A stretch of 64,000 nucleotides of DNA from NCBI GenBank assembly GCA_944989445.1, contig CALYLW010001092.1, forward strand, positions 124,001 through 188,000, in the 5' to 3' direction. The DNA is from Ampullaceana balthica. Lineage: Eukaryota > Mollusca > Gastropoda > Lymnaeidae. How positions within the stretch are numbered: the first letter of the stretch is position 1; the number at the start of each line of letters is the position of its first letter. Of this stretch, positions 53,718-64,000 are shown piece after piece. The translations under genes and the position numbers were made by a program. The notes under the pieces were generated by a model that was given only the letters and a program-made list of their open reading frames with translations, had not been told where the DNA came from and searched no databases.

Positions 53718-56575
53718 AAACTTCACAGTTGATGTGATGTGATGACCAGTTCCTGAGATACTTCACAGTTGATGTGACGACCAGTTCATGAGATACTTAA
53801 CATTTGATGTGATGATCAGTTCATGAATTACTTAACATTTGATGTGATGACCAGTTCCTGAGATACTTCACAGTTGATGTGATGACCAGTTCCTGAGATA
53901 CTTCACAGTTGATGTGATGACCAGTTCCTGAGATACTTCACAGTTGATGTGATGACCAGTTCCTGAGATACTTCACAGTTGATGTGATGACCAGTTCCTG
54001 AGATACTTCACAGTTGATGTGATGACCAGTTCCTGAGATACTTCACAGTTTATGTGATGACCAGTTCCTGAGATACTTAACATTTGATGTGATGACCAGT
54101 TCCTGAGATACTTCACAGTTGATGTGATGACCAGTTCCTGAGATACTTCACAGTTGATGTGATGACCAGTTCCTGAGATACTTCACAGTTGATGTGATGA
54201 CAAGTTCCTCAGATACTTAACATTTGATGTGATGACCATTTCATGAGATACTTAACATTTGATGTGATGACCGGTTCCTGGGATACTTAACATTTGATGT
54301 GATGACCAGTTCCTGGGATACTTAACATTTGATGTGATGACCAGTTTCAGAGATACTTAACAGTTGATGTGATGACCATTTCCTGGGATACTAAACATTT
54401 GATGTGATGACCAGTTCCAGAGATACTTAACAGTTGATGTGATGACCAGTTCCTGGGATACTTAACATTTGATGTGATGACCAGTTCCAGAGATACTTAA
54501 CAGTTGATGTGATGTGATGACCAGTTCCTGATATACTTAACAGTTGATGTGATGACCATTTCATGAGATACTTAACATTTGATGTGATGACCAGTTCCTG
54601 AGATACTTAACAGTTGATGTGATGACCAGTTCCTGAGATACTTCACAGTTGATGTGATGACAAGTTCCTGGGATACTTCACAGTTGATGTGATGACATGT
54701 TCCTGAGATACTTCACAGTTGATGTTATGACCAGTTCCTGAGATAATTCACAGTTGATGTGATGACCAGTTCCTGAGATGATTTCACAGTTGATGTGATG
54801 ACCAGTTCCTGATATACTTCACATTTGATGTGATGACCAGTTCCTGAGTTACTTCACAGTTGATGTGATTACCAGTTCCTGAGATATATCAAATTTGATG
54901 TGATGACCAGTTCCTGAGATACTTCACAGTTGATGTGATGACCAGTTCATGAGATACTTAACATTTGATGTGATGACCAGTTCATGAATTACTTAACATT
55001 TGATGTGATGACCAGTTCCTGAGATACTTCACAGTTGATGTGATGACAAGTTCCTAAGATACTTAACATTTGATGTGATGACCAGTTCCTGGGATACTTA
55101 ACATTTGATGTGTTGACCAGTTCCTGAGATACTTAAAATTTGATGTGATGATCAGTTCCTGAGATACTTAACATTTGATGTGATGACCAGTTCCAGAGAT
55201 ACTTAACAGTTGATGTGATAACCAGTTCCTTAGATACTTCACGGTTGATGTGATGACCATTTCATGAGATACTTAACATTTGGTGTGATGACCAGTTCCT
55301 GAGATACTTAACAGTTGATGTGATGACCAGTTCCTGAGATACTTCACAGTTGATGTGATGACAAGTTCCTGGGATACTTCACAGTTGATGTGATGACATG
55401 TTCCTGAGATACTTCACAGTTGATGTGATGACCAGTTCCTGAGATACTTCACAGTTGATGTGATGACCAGTTCCTGAGATAATTTCACAGTTGATGTGAT
55501 GACCAGTTCCTGATATACTTCACATTTGATGTGATGACCAGTTCCTGAGATACTTCACAGTTGATGTGATTACCAGTTCCTGAGATACTTCAAAGTTGAT
55601 GTGATGACCAGTTCCTGAGATACTTCACAGTTGATGTGATGACCAGTTCATGAGATACTTAACATTTGATGTGATGACCAGTTCATGAATTACTTAACAT
55701 TTGATGTGATGACCAGTTCCTGGGATACTTAACATTTGATGTGTTGACCAGTTCCTGAGATACTTAAAATTTGATGTGATGACCAGTTCTTGAGATACTT
55801 AACATTTGATGTGATGACCAGTTCCAGAGATACTTAACAGTTGATGTGATAACCAGTTCCTGAGATACTTCACAGTTGATGTGATGACCATTTCATGAGA
55901 TACTTAACATTTGATGTGATGACCAGTTCCTGAGATACTTAACAGTTGATGTGATGACCAGTTCCTGAGATACTTCACAGTTGATGTGATGACAAGTTCC
56001 TGGGATACTTCACAGTTGATGTGATGACATGTTCCTGAGATACTTCACAGTTGATGTGATGACCAGTTCCTGAGATATTTAACAGTTGATGTGATGACCA
56101 GTTCCTGAGATAATTTCACAGTTGATCTGATGACCAGTTCCTGATATACTTCACAGTTTATGTGATGACCAGTTCCTGAGTTACTTCACAGTTGATGTGA
56201 TGACCAGTTCCTGAGATACTTCAAAGTTGATTTGATGACCAGTTCCTGAGATACTTCACAGTTGATGTGATTACCAGTTCCTGAGATACTTCACAGTTGA
56301 TGTGATGACCAGTTCCTGAGATACTTCACAGTTGATGTGATGACCAGTTCCTGAGATAATTTCACAGTTGATGTGATGACCAGTTCCTGATATACTTCAC
56401 AGTTGATGTGATGACCAGTTCCTGACATACTTCACAGTTGATGTGATGACCAGTTCCTGAGATACTTCACAGTTGATGTGATGACCAGTTCCTGAGATAC
56501 TTTACAGTTGATGTGATGACCAGTTCCTGAGATACTTCACAGTCGATGTGATGACCAGTTCCTTAGATACTTCTT
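53718..56575. repeat. 35 bp minisatellite, about 81 units, 2.9 kb
   Basis: Consensus GATGTGATGACCAGTTCCTG plus AGATACTTCACAGTT, with a second common variant ACTTAACATTT in place of ACTTCACAGTT. Variant units recur in the same order: the pair GACAAGTTCCTGGGATAC then GACATGTTCCTGAG begins at 54658, 55360 and 55991, spacing 702 and 631 bp (20 and 18 units). No conserved open frame. Confidence 0.96.
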
Positions 56576-56579
56576 GTAC

Positions 56580-57740
56580 TACTTAAATTAGTTGTATCAA
56601 TCAAAGAAACTATATTATTGACAAAGGTAAACATTGAGGTCTCTATGGATAGTTTTGTAACCAATTATCAAATTTATTCCATCTTAGGCTCAGTGGTCAT
56701 TAAAAAAAATAATTTATGCAGATTATGTTAACTAAATTGATGTTTTATTTAGCAGGATAATTTTACATTAAATTTGAAAGAAAATATTTTTAAAACCAAA
56801 AATTTTTGAAAATATATTTTGTGTGAATGAATATTTCTAAAGATATCGACTGTGAGGCTTAAAATGAATGTTCACCACTTAGTGCTGAGTACCGAGATTA
56901 CAGATTTTATTATAACAGTTAATATAAATTATAGGCTCTCTCCTTGTTATTAACACATTTGTTAGAGAATGTCTTCAGTTTGCATCCACTATTAATATTA
57001 AATCATAAGATTGTCCTTTTTATAGAACATTTTATCAATTTTTCAGGGGCAAAATAAAAAGGGGGGGGGGCATATCTCTCATTGTCTTGTGATTTTTAAG
57101 ACTATAAAAATGTAAATGTCTTATTCCATCATCATAATTAATTTTTAATATAGGATAAATAATAGCCAAGCTACGGATTAAAAATTTGTATTTCGTTTTA
57201 AGGGTTAGAGCCGAAAAATCTGGTGCATTAATGTAATGAGAAAAAAATGTTTAGAAATTTTAAATACATATACGCCACACACATTTAATATAAAAGTAAG
57301 ATTAAATAACAAAAATATGTGTTCCCTAAACATTTAACAGGCCATAGTGTCATCATTTTTTATAACATGGGTAACACATAAATCATCATGCAAGTTTGCC
57401 ATAGTTTGACGTTTTCCTTTAAAAAAAAATCAAGCATGTTATAATTTTGGTTTTTCAATAAATAAAATCGCACTTATAGAAATCAATAACGAGTCAGTTG
57501 ACTATTTAAGATAAGTCAGTTGACTATTTAAGATAAGTCAGCGGGTTATTCAAAATTTAAGCAGTCGCCCTATTTCACACACCCATGAAATGCACACATG
57601 ATCTTAATATGAATTAGGTTATTTTATAAAACCTCAATGGGTATTAGAATAACTAAAGATGAGTATTTACAAAAACCTGGGCCTTCTTCATCGAACTCCA
57701 GCATATATAACATGAAACAATAATGTCTCACTGGTCGTAC
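56580..57740. other. AT-rich stretch, one short duplication
   Basis: No gene recognised. AGTCAGTTGACTATTTAAGAT occurs twice in tandem at about 57491-57540, and a G run (GGGGGGGGGG) is at 57060. Confidence 0.5.
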
Positions 57741-57746
57741 ACTTTA

Positions 57747-58106
57747 CAGTCTCCCCGACTGTCTCCTCATGTACAGGATAAAGATACCTCAACTGCACAT
57801 CTCCATGCACACAAACTACAGTCTCCCCGACTGTCTCCACATGTACATGATAAAGATACCTCAACTGCACATCTCCGTGCACACAAACTACAGTCTCCCC
57901 GACTGTCTCCTCATGTAAATGATAAGGATACCTCAACTGCACATCTCCGTGCACACAAACTACAGTATCCCCGACTGTCTCCTCATGTACAGGATAAAGA
58001 TACCTCAACTGCACATCTCTATGCACACAAACTACAGTCTCCCCGACAGTTTCCTCATGTACAGGATAAAGATACCTCAACTGCACATCTCCATGCACAC
58101 AAACAC
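57747..58106. repeat. 72 bp minisatellite, 5 units
   Basis: CAGTCTCCCCGACTGTCTCC, AGGATAAAGATACCTCAACTG and CACATCTCCATGCACACAAA recur at 57747, 57819, 57891, 57963 and 58035. Because 72 is a multiple of three, long frames open on both strands. Confidence 0.93.
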
Positions 58107-58228
58107 ATCTAAGTCTAAGTGCCCTCGGTCAAACCCGACATAACTGGTCTCTCTGAACTCTCACGTGTCCTCTGCCCACACACGCATGTGACCAAGAGTT
58201 CACTCAAACATCATTCCCTCAGTCAACA

Positions 58229-58640
58229 CAGTCAACACCATTCACCCACAGTGATTCTCATACCCATGACTAGTGTTAACTCAGTCAACACCATTCACGC
58301 ACAGTGATTCTCATACACGTGACTAGTGTTAACTCAGTCAACACCATTAACGCACAGTGATTCTCATACCCATGACTAGTGTTAACTCAGTCAACACCAT
58401 TCACCCACAGTGATTCTCATACCCCTGACTAGTGTTAACTCAGTCAACACCATTCACCAACAGTGATTCTCGTACCCGTGACTAGTGTTAACTCAGTCAA
58501 CACCATTAACCCACAGTGATTCTCATACCCCTGACTACTGTTAACTCAGTAAACACCATTCACCAACAGTGATTCTCATACCCCTGACTACTGTTAACTC
58601 AGTCAACACCATTCACCCCCAGTGATTCTCATACCCCTGA
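58229..58640. repeat. 53 bp minisatellite, about 7.8 units
   Basis: CAGTCAACACCATTCACCCA plus CAGTGATTCTCATACCC-TGACTAGTGTTAACT repeats every 53 bp from 58229. Confidence 0.93.
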
Positions 58641-58976
58641 CAACGATATCACGCACCTAAAAGGGGGGAGGGGGAAGGTGGTCATACATTTGTGACGATG
58701 TGTGACGAGGGGCGGGTTTTAAGAGCCGTGACGTCACATTAAAAACGTGCAAATTTAATGACGTTTTAAATGGCTTCACGCGTGTTACCATATTAGAGTG
58801 CAGCCTTACACTATATAACTAATTAAATGACAATAATGTTATTTAAAATATGCTCATTTTCAAGAGAGCTTTTAGACGTCCTATTTAAGGGAGGGGCTAA
58901 CATTTTGTGACGAAGTGGGGAGGGGGGAAATCGGCTAAAGCTGTGTTACGTCATTTATTGAAGGCTACCTATGTAA
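58641..58976. mobile_element. Family A element copy 6, degraded
   Basis: ATCACGCACCTAAAAGGGGGG, TTTGTGACGATGTGTGACGA and GTTACGTCATTTATTGAAGGC match the long form of family A, but both terminal GGGGCCGTCC ends are lost. Confidence 0.6.
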
Positions 58977-59089
58977 ATGAGTAGCTTTTTTGTGGGTTTT
59001 TTTGTGCATGTCTAGGTTTTTTCTTTCGGATCTAGTTTTTTTTTAGACATGTACGATAGGTTTTTCCCAAATTTGTCACTGGCAGCACT

Positions 59090-59400
59090 GAATTTGTAAG
59101 GATGGAAGTTAAGTTGCATGCCACTTGGATACATTAGTCAATTTTTATATGGCAATGCAAACGAGTAGATGAGATGACATTAGACGTAAATCTATATAAA
59201 CTTACATGAATCAAATTCATAGTTTATATTATTGTATGAAAATACAATATTAAAATAAGAATATCCCTAACGGATACTTTATTTTTATATATAAATTTAA
59301 GTTGCATAAATTGAAATATTTTTTATAATACAGTTTACTAACAAATTGTCTCATATGATAAAACAACGTATTTCTATAAGAAGCCAGCCTTAAAAAGCCT
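59090..59400 (+). repeat. PAL element copy 12, palindrome end only
   Basis: GGATGGAAGTTAAGTTGCATGCCACTTGGAT (palindrome 2 at about 59111-59127). Palindrome 1 is eroded and no box 3 is found. Confidence 0.55.
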
Positions 59401-59406
59401 AAATCC

Positions 59407-59590
59407 TGATAAAACATTACCGTTCCATCAGTCTATCTCCTGACAAGACGTGACAATGCCATCAGTCTATCTCCTGACAAGACGTGACATTGTCATCAGC
59501 ATATCTCCTGAAATACATGACATTGCCATCCGTCTATCTCCTGACAAGACGTGACATTGTCATCAGTCTATCTCCTGACAAGACGTGACA
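59407..59590. repeat. About 34 bp tandem repeat, 5-6 units
   Basis: ATCAGTCTATCTCCTGACAA plus GACGTGACATTGTC, the fourth unit shortened. Confidence 0.88.
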
Positions 59591-59626
59591 TTGCAATCAA
59601 TGAATTCACTTGTATTCTTGCACCTA

Positions 59627-59705
59627 TGTTTGATGACGTAATCTTGAACCTATTATTGATTTATAATGTAATGATGTCGTCAGAAATGTTTATAATTTAA
59701 GAGTT
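59627..59705 (+). repeat. Dispersed repeat, second copy of 14755-14830
   Basis: TTTGATGACGTAATCTTGAAC and GTCGTCAGAAATGTTTATAA match the earlier copy. Confidence 0.6.
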
Positions 59706-59929
59706 ACAATTTGGCCGGGAGCTAACAATGAATTTGAGATGTGGAGGTTTTTGAATTAGTTAAACTCGACTTAGCGAGGTCCGACTGTATATGTAATTGA
59801 CAGTTTTAGAGGTAGTACTTTACTTTAATACAAGACAAAATACCAACAAGTTATTACACGCGTTAATTAGACACAACAAATGTACACCATATTAAATAGA
59901 ATTAAAATGTATTTGTATTGTAACATCTG

Positions 59930-60380
59930 ACGTGCATTAAAATTGTATTTCCCTGACTGCTCAGCACTAAAAAGCACCGGTATTCATATATTTAATGACA
60001 TTGTGCATAAGACAACTTAGATAGCAAGATTAATGAGACAATATTATTATATTTTTATTCTTTTATCACATTTGTTAAAAAAAGTATGCCTCCGGGACCT
60101 ACTTATAATAATTTATATTACTTAAGTTGTATATTTTATGTATATTAAATTTATATATAGATATTTATATTTAAAAAAAAGTATATTTACTTTTAAAATT
60201 GCAATCATTTAAAATTACGGAAACTACGATTTACATATTATTTACTGTTAAAGATATTCTGATGTTTATTCATTTACACCGTAGTTGACATGCTCTACTT
60301 TTAATTTCTAAATATTAAAGTAGCACGCTACTTTTCTTCGCTCCCTTTAATGAGGGATACTATGCAAATGAATTGCTTGG
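59930..60380 (-). repeat. PAL element copy 13
   Basis: Palindrome 2 AAAGTAGCACGCTACTTT (60317-60334) differs from CAAGTGGC/GCCACTTG in both arms in a paired way; palindrome 1 CTCCCTTTAATGAGGGAT (60341-60358); box 3 AGCACTAAAAAGCACCGGTA (59963-59982), preceded by GACGTGCATTAAAATTG. Confidence 0.85.
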
Positions 60381-60514
60381 TGTCTTTTACCCCTGACATA
60401 CTCGTGGATTAAAAAAATATATCGTCCCTAGTAGGCCTATCAACGAGTACCCGTTGCCATGTGATAATCCGGGTAGTAAAATTCCTCCCGGGTACCCGTG
60501 TAAATGTGAATTCA

Positions 60515-60798
60515 ATGTCTATATTAACGGAGGCTTAACTTCGGCTTCCATGTCTATATTAACGGAGGCAAAACTTCGGCTTCCATGTCTATATTAACGG
60601 AGGCCAAACTTCGGCTTCCATGTCTATATTAACGGAGGCCAAACTTCGGCTTCCATGTCTATATTAACGGAGGCCAAACTTCGGCTTCCATGTCTATATT
60701 AACGGAGGCCAAACTTCGGCTTCCATGTCTATATTAACGGAGGCCAAACTTCGGCTTCCACGTCTTTATTAACGGAGGCCAAACTTCGGCTTCCATGC
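60515..60798. repeat. 35 bp minisatellite, 8 units
   Basis: ATGTCTATATTAACGGAGGC plus CAAACTTCGGCTTCC repeats from 60515 with almost no change, just upstream of a hAT transposase fragment. Confidence 0.94.
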
Positions 60799-60805
60799 GG
60801 CTTTT

Positions 60806-61048
60806 TTGTGTTTAGATTGCGGCTCGCGAAACAATTTATCAAATGAAAATTTGAGAATCGCGGAAATGCTTGGAGCCACAATATGTCAAGTCTCGTGCGG
60901 CAACAACGCGCAGATAAAGGAGATATATTGCAGTGGGGTAATGCACATGAAGACTGAACTGTCAGGGGTGAATTGTGTTGTGTTCACCACAGATATGTGG
61001 ACGTCATTTCAAAATATTTCATTCATGTGTATGACGTACACTGGCTGA
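60806..61048 (+). pseudogene. hAT transposase fragment (ZBED1-like)
   Basis: The frame carries GVNCVVFTTDMWTSFQNISF, matching the conserved TTDMWTS motif around the first catalytic Asp of ZBED1/hobo-type hAT transposases. Upstream residues are compatible (EMLGATICQV) but weak. It stops after MTYTG. The upstream 60430-60510 has CCCGGGTACCCG runs often seen near ends of such elements. Confidence 0.75.
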
Positions 61049-61351
61049 CCACTGACTGGCGTCGGCTGTTATACAAACGAGAGGGGTGGGGGAGAGGCAC
61101 ACCTGAGAAAATATCAGCATTCGCCTGGCCGATGCACATATAATTTTTTGCAATTTATTGTTTTTAACCAGCATGGTTTAAATTTAAAAAAAAACAACAA
61201 CATTTTCTCCATGACATACGCAAATGATATACGTCATCTTACCAAATCTTATATTAAAATTAAATTTTGATCATTTGTCTGCCCTTAAAATTTTTTATAT
61301 GATTCCAACAATAGTCTCAACAATGATTGGACTTGACATTTACCTAAATTA

Positions 61352-61445
61352 ACGGTTCCCAAACTTTTTTGGTGTACCACTCTCTGTCCAGAAAAAAATA
61401 TTACTCAGCGCCCCCCCCCCTGAATTTTTAAATTATTTTTCTAAC
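61352..61445 (+). mobile_element. hAT-type terminus fragment
   Basis: ACGGTTCCCAAACTTTTTTGG followed by GTACCACTC and CAGCGCCCCCC resembles the CAGTGGTTCCCAAACTTT end of many hAT elements. Only this end is seen. Confidence 0.5.
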
Positions 61446-61448
61446 TCA

Positions 61449-63290
61449 AGGATGGGCAAACCATGACCCGCGGGTCACATGCGGCCAGCCAGAGTATATT
61501 ATGCGGCCCTAAGGCATGTACACGTGCGATTTATGTAATGTTAATTAATGTTTTTGCTTCGAATGTTTAAATATATTTTAGAATTTGTATTCAGAGGATT
61601 TCATTCGAATCCAGAGATATATAATCGGTTTAATGGCTCCAGAATCATTAGTTATTAATTGTTAACATACCTATTCGAAACTACATTTCAGCTCAACCGG
61701 AATGTGCTTTTGATTACGAGTCAATATTTCGAACAGTTTTAAAATTTTGTAATCTAATAGCAAATAAACGTTGATTTAACAATGAGTGTAAGATTGAGTA
61801 CGAATGCTTTTTTACAATGACGAATTAACTGGTAAATACTGCTTCACGGCTATGGGAGAAAGCAGCCTGCTTGCTGTGCCGTAAGTGTGTGAGCGTCTTT
61901 AAGGAGTACGACTTAAAAAGATACCTCAAAACAAAACATTTGTATTTCGGGCAAAATTTAACGAACCAAGAAAAAATTGAAATGAAAGAAGTTTGTTAAT
62001 AATTTAAAGAAGCAGCAAAATGTTTTCACCAAACAGTCTTAAATACAAGATGCTGCAACCAAAGCCAGTTTGGAGATATCCCATAAGATCGTAAAACTTA
62101 GCAAGTCTTTTTCTGACATTGAGTTTATCAAGGAATGCTTGACAGATGCAGCAATCATTATGTGTCCATAACAGAAAACATAATTTGACATCATTTCTTT
62201 ATCAAGGGAACTTTAGTCAGGGGTTTTGAAAAAAATAGTTGACAATTTGATGTACCAACTTCAAGATGCAAGCAACTACTTTGTCTGGCATTCTCGCAGT
62301 GGATTAAAGTACCAATGTAGAGGAACAGCACAATTGTTGGTATTTATTCGGGGAATGAATCCTCATTTTGAGCTTAACGAAGAATGACTTAGTGTTGACC
62401 CACTCAAAGAAACAACTACAGGCCAGGATTTATTCAATGCTGTTGAGAACTGTGTTAACATAACTGGGTTGGTGTGGAACAAGATGGCAAGTGCAATAAC
62501 CGATGGAGTGCGTGCTTTAACTGGAACAAGTAGTATGAACAATAAAATTAAATAATATCTTCCTGACCATACACTCTTACCTCTCCACTGTGTCAACCAT
62601 CAGGAAAGTCTTTGTAAGGCTCTGTTGAATTTCAAGCAGTTGTCAGTATGATAAGCTTTGTAACAGCCAGAGCAATTAACCACAGGCGTTAAAGGAACTG
62701 CTTGAAGATTTGAATATTATGATATTATCTACCACAGTAGTGTCCGCTGGCTAAGCCTGGGCAAGTTATTGAGGCAAGTATGAGATCTCAAGGCAGAAAT
62801 AGTTATGTTGCTGGAGATTAACTTTTTTGTTGTGATTTTGTTACTACCATAGTTAATAAAGATTGTAAGTAAGACTTCATGTTTGTCATTGACATTATGG
62901 AAAAGTTGAATTAACTGAATGTCAAACTTCAAGGCAATTGCTTGTTTGCGCATGAAACTTTATATGCATGTTAAATCATTTCAGGCAAAACTCTTCCAGT
63001 TCTCTATGCAAGCAGATGAAAACTGGTTTTGCAATTTCTCTTTGCTGAAACAAAAAATAGTTTCTGGTAAAATGGCTGACAAGTTTAAGGCTAAGTTGGA
63101 TGCCTTTGATATGGAATTTGAAAGGAGGTTCCAAAAGTATTCGAACCTGGAACTACTCTTCAATATCCTCAGTTCGCAATTTAGTGCAGAAGCTGATAAA
63201 GCCCCAGAGGACATACAGTTAGAACTGATTAACCTGAAAGCAGATTAGGACCTGAAAGAGTTGTTAGTTTTTCCGCTAGAGTTTTTTTTT
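61449..63290 (+). mobile_element. hAT element (GTF2IRD2/EPM2AIP1-like), left end and body
   Basis: GGATGGGCAAACCATGACCC, GCGGGTCACATGCGGCC and TTATGCGGCCC correspond to the CAGGGGTGGGCAAAC-type end of the hAT group that gave rise to GTF2IRD2 and EPM2AIP1. The right terminus was not found before the window end. Confidence 0.7.
61840..63290 (+). pseudogene. hAT transposase relic, GTF2IRD2/EPM2AIP1-like
   Basis: Order of pieces: ACLLCRKCVSVFKEYDLKRY with KTKHLYFG, a BED-like zinc finger (61868-61950); ASLEISHKIVKLSKSFSD then EFIKECLTDAA (62065-62150); GTAQLLVFIRGMNPHFEL (62325-62380); GQDLFNAVENC, WNKMASAITDGVRALTG (62420-62530), the second catalytic region; LHCVNHQESLCKALLNFK; then 62919-63248 MSNFKAIACLR..MHVKSFQAKL, FERRFQKYSNLELLFNILSS and PEDIQLELINLKAD. 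The VFIRG, TDGVRALTG and ELINL motifs fit this family. More than six stops or frameshifts are present. Confidence 0.87.
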
Positions 63291-64000
63291 GTTTTTGTGC
63301 TTTTTCTAGGTGTGTCTTTTTCACACGTAAAGAAACGTCAATGCCACTTTTTTTTTGGTCCAGATACAATACATCTATATTTAGCAAGCGTTTTCTTATA
63401 TGAAAAAACATAAGTCTAAGTACAGATAGATGTTGACTGACTGCAATTTGAATGCATTCATGCGAATGATAACCATTATCTTGGTTCAACAATTCAAGAA
63501 TAGTTCAACACACAAAAATATAAAAAATTAAAACATTTGGAATCATATAAATGAGAAGATAAACCTGGTATGCTTCTACCAATTTAGTAATATATCGACT
63601 CTATTTTCGTTAGCAGTAATCTTAAGTAACTGCGATTGACCATTTGCACTTTGTTGGTTATGTTTGTTTGTTTGCTGGTTAATAAATTAGTAACCACTCT
63701 GAATCTACTTTCCACTAAATGTAATTAAGAAAATTTAAATTACAGCCCATACTTCAGGATTTCCTTTTCCAGCCAGAATTGTTAGTAGCCGCTTTGAATT
63801 TAAATTTAAATTTATCATTTGTATTTAATTTTTGGAATCAGTTTGCAAATATTATCAAATACATTTTTTGGGAAAATTAGACCTTCCTTTGTGAACCGCA
63901 GGTATTACAAAAGTAAATCTTCAAAGTTGACTCTTCAAGTTGAATAGAAAACAGAAATGTTTTTAAATAGCCACACAATGAATCTTCAACACCTTGAGTC
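63291..64000. other. AT-rich stretch, nothing recognised
   Basis: No array, transposon end or coding motif seen. The minus-strand frame at 63229-63492 is lysine- and leucine-rich without a family signature. Confidence 0.5.

Noticed and set aside
53718..56575. CRISPR array
   Set aside because: Units are contiguous with no variable spacers, and the context is a eukaryotic repeat landscape.
57688..58112. Long frames on both strands over the 72 bp array
   Set aside because: Both come from a period divisible by three; neither has a start context or a non-repeat extension.

Overview
This window is eukaryotic, AT-rich, intergenic DNA made almost entirely of dead or dying transposable elements and tandem arrays. 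I found no host exon, rRNA gene or functional tRNA gene. The mixture (several LINE lineages, many hAT families related to ZMYM1, ZBED5 and EPM2AIP1, Helitron ends, tRNA-derived SINEs, kilobase minisatellites) fits an invertebrate animal. A mollusc or other lophotrochozoan is my best guess, but the sequence does not prove it.

Layout. 0-2 kb: the end of a hAT element inserted in an L1/Tx1-like LINE relic. 2.2-6.3 kb: a ZBED5-like hAT relic holding a stack of nested insertions, most marked by target-site duplications (TSDs). 6.5-13.2 kb: a Jockey/CR1-like LINE with a GATAA-repeat tail, several 5'-truncated copies of it, and minisatellites. 14.9-29.4 kb: three hAT relics with ZMYM1-like transposases, one inside a larger element bounded by inverted arrays of a short GTTTCGACCCC-type repeat. 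29.8-35.6 kb: Helitron ends, a duplicated LINE-containing block and a tRNA-like relic. 36-38.4 kb: minisatellites. 38.8-41.5 kb: the longest open frame, an RTE-like LINE (833 codons). 41.7-44.9 kb: a possible LTR and another hAT relic split by a MITE. 45-53 kb: arrays, a SINE, and three LINE fragments in alternating orientation. 53.7-56.6 kb: a 2.9 kb minisatellite with higher-order structure. 57.7-63.3 kb: more arrays and two further hAT relics.

The least explained item is a non-coding repeat, here called the PAL element, of about 450-650 bp, with at least eight two-ended and five partial copies. Each full copy has two adjacent palindromes near one end and a conserved CGGTGCTTT box about 320-350 bp away. 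Several copies carry paired changes that keep the palindromes base-paired. I do not recognise this family. Other points of note are a SINE whose 3' end matches the tail of the resident LINE, a hAT-type MITE carrying a tRNA-like segment, and a Helitron-like unit with 3'-type ends on both sides.

The elements do not cooperate as a pathway. They show layers of insertion: LINEs supply reverse transcriptase, SINEs borrow LINE tails, and hAT transposases probably moved the non-autonomous CAGTG-type elements. All coordinates come from reading by eye; ends without a TSD are approximate.
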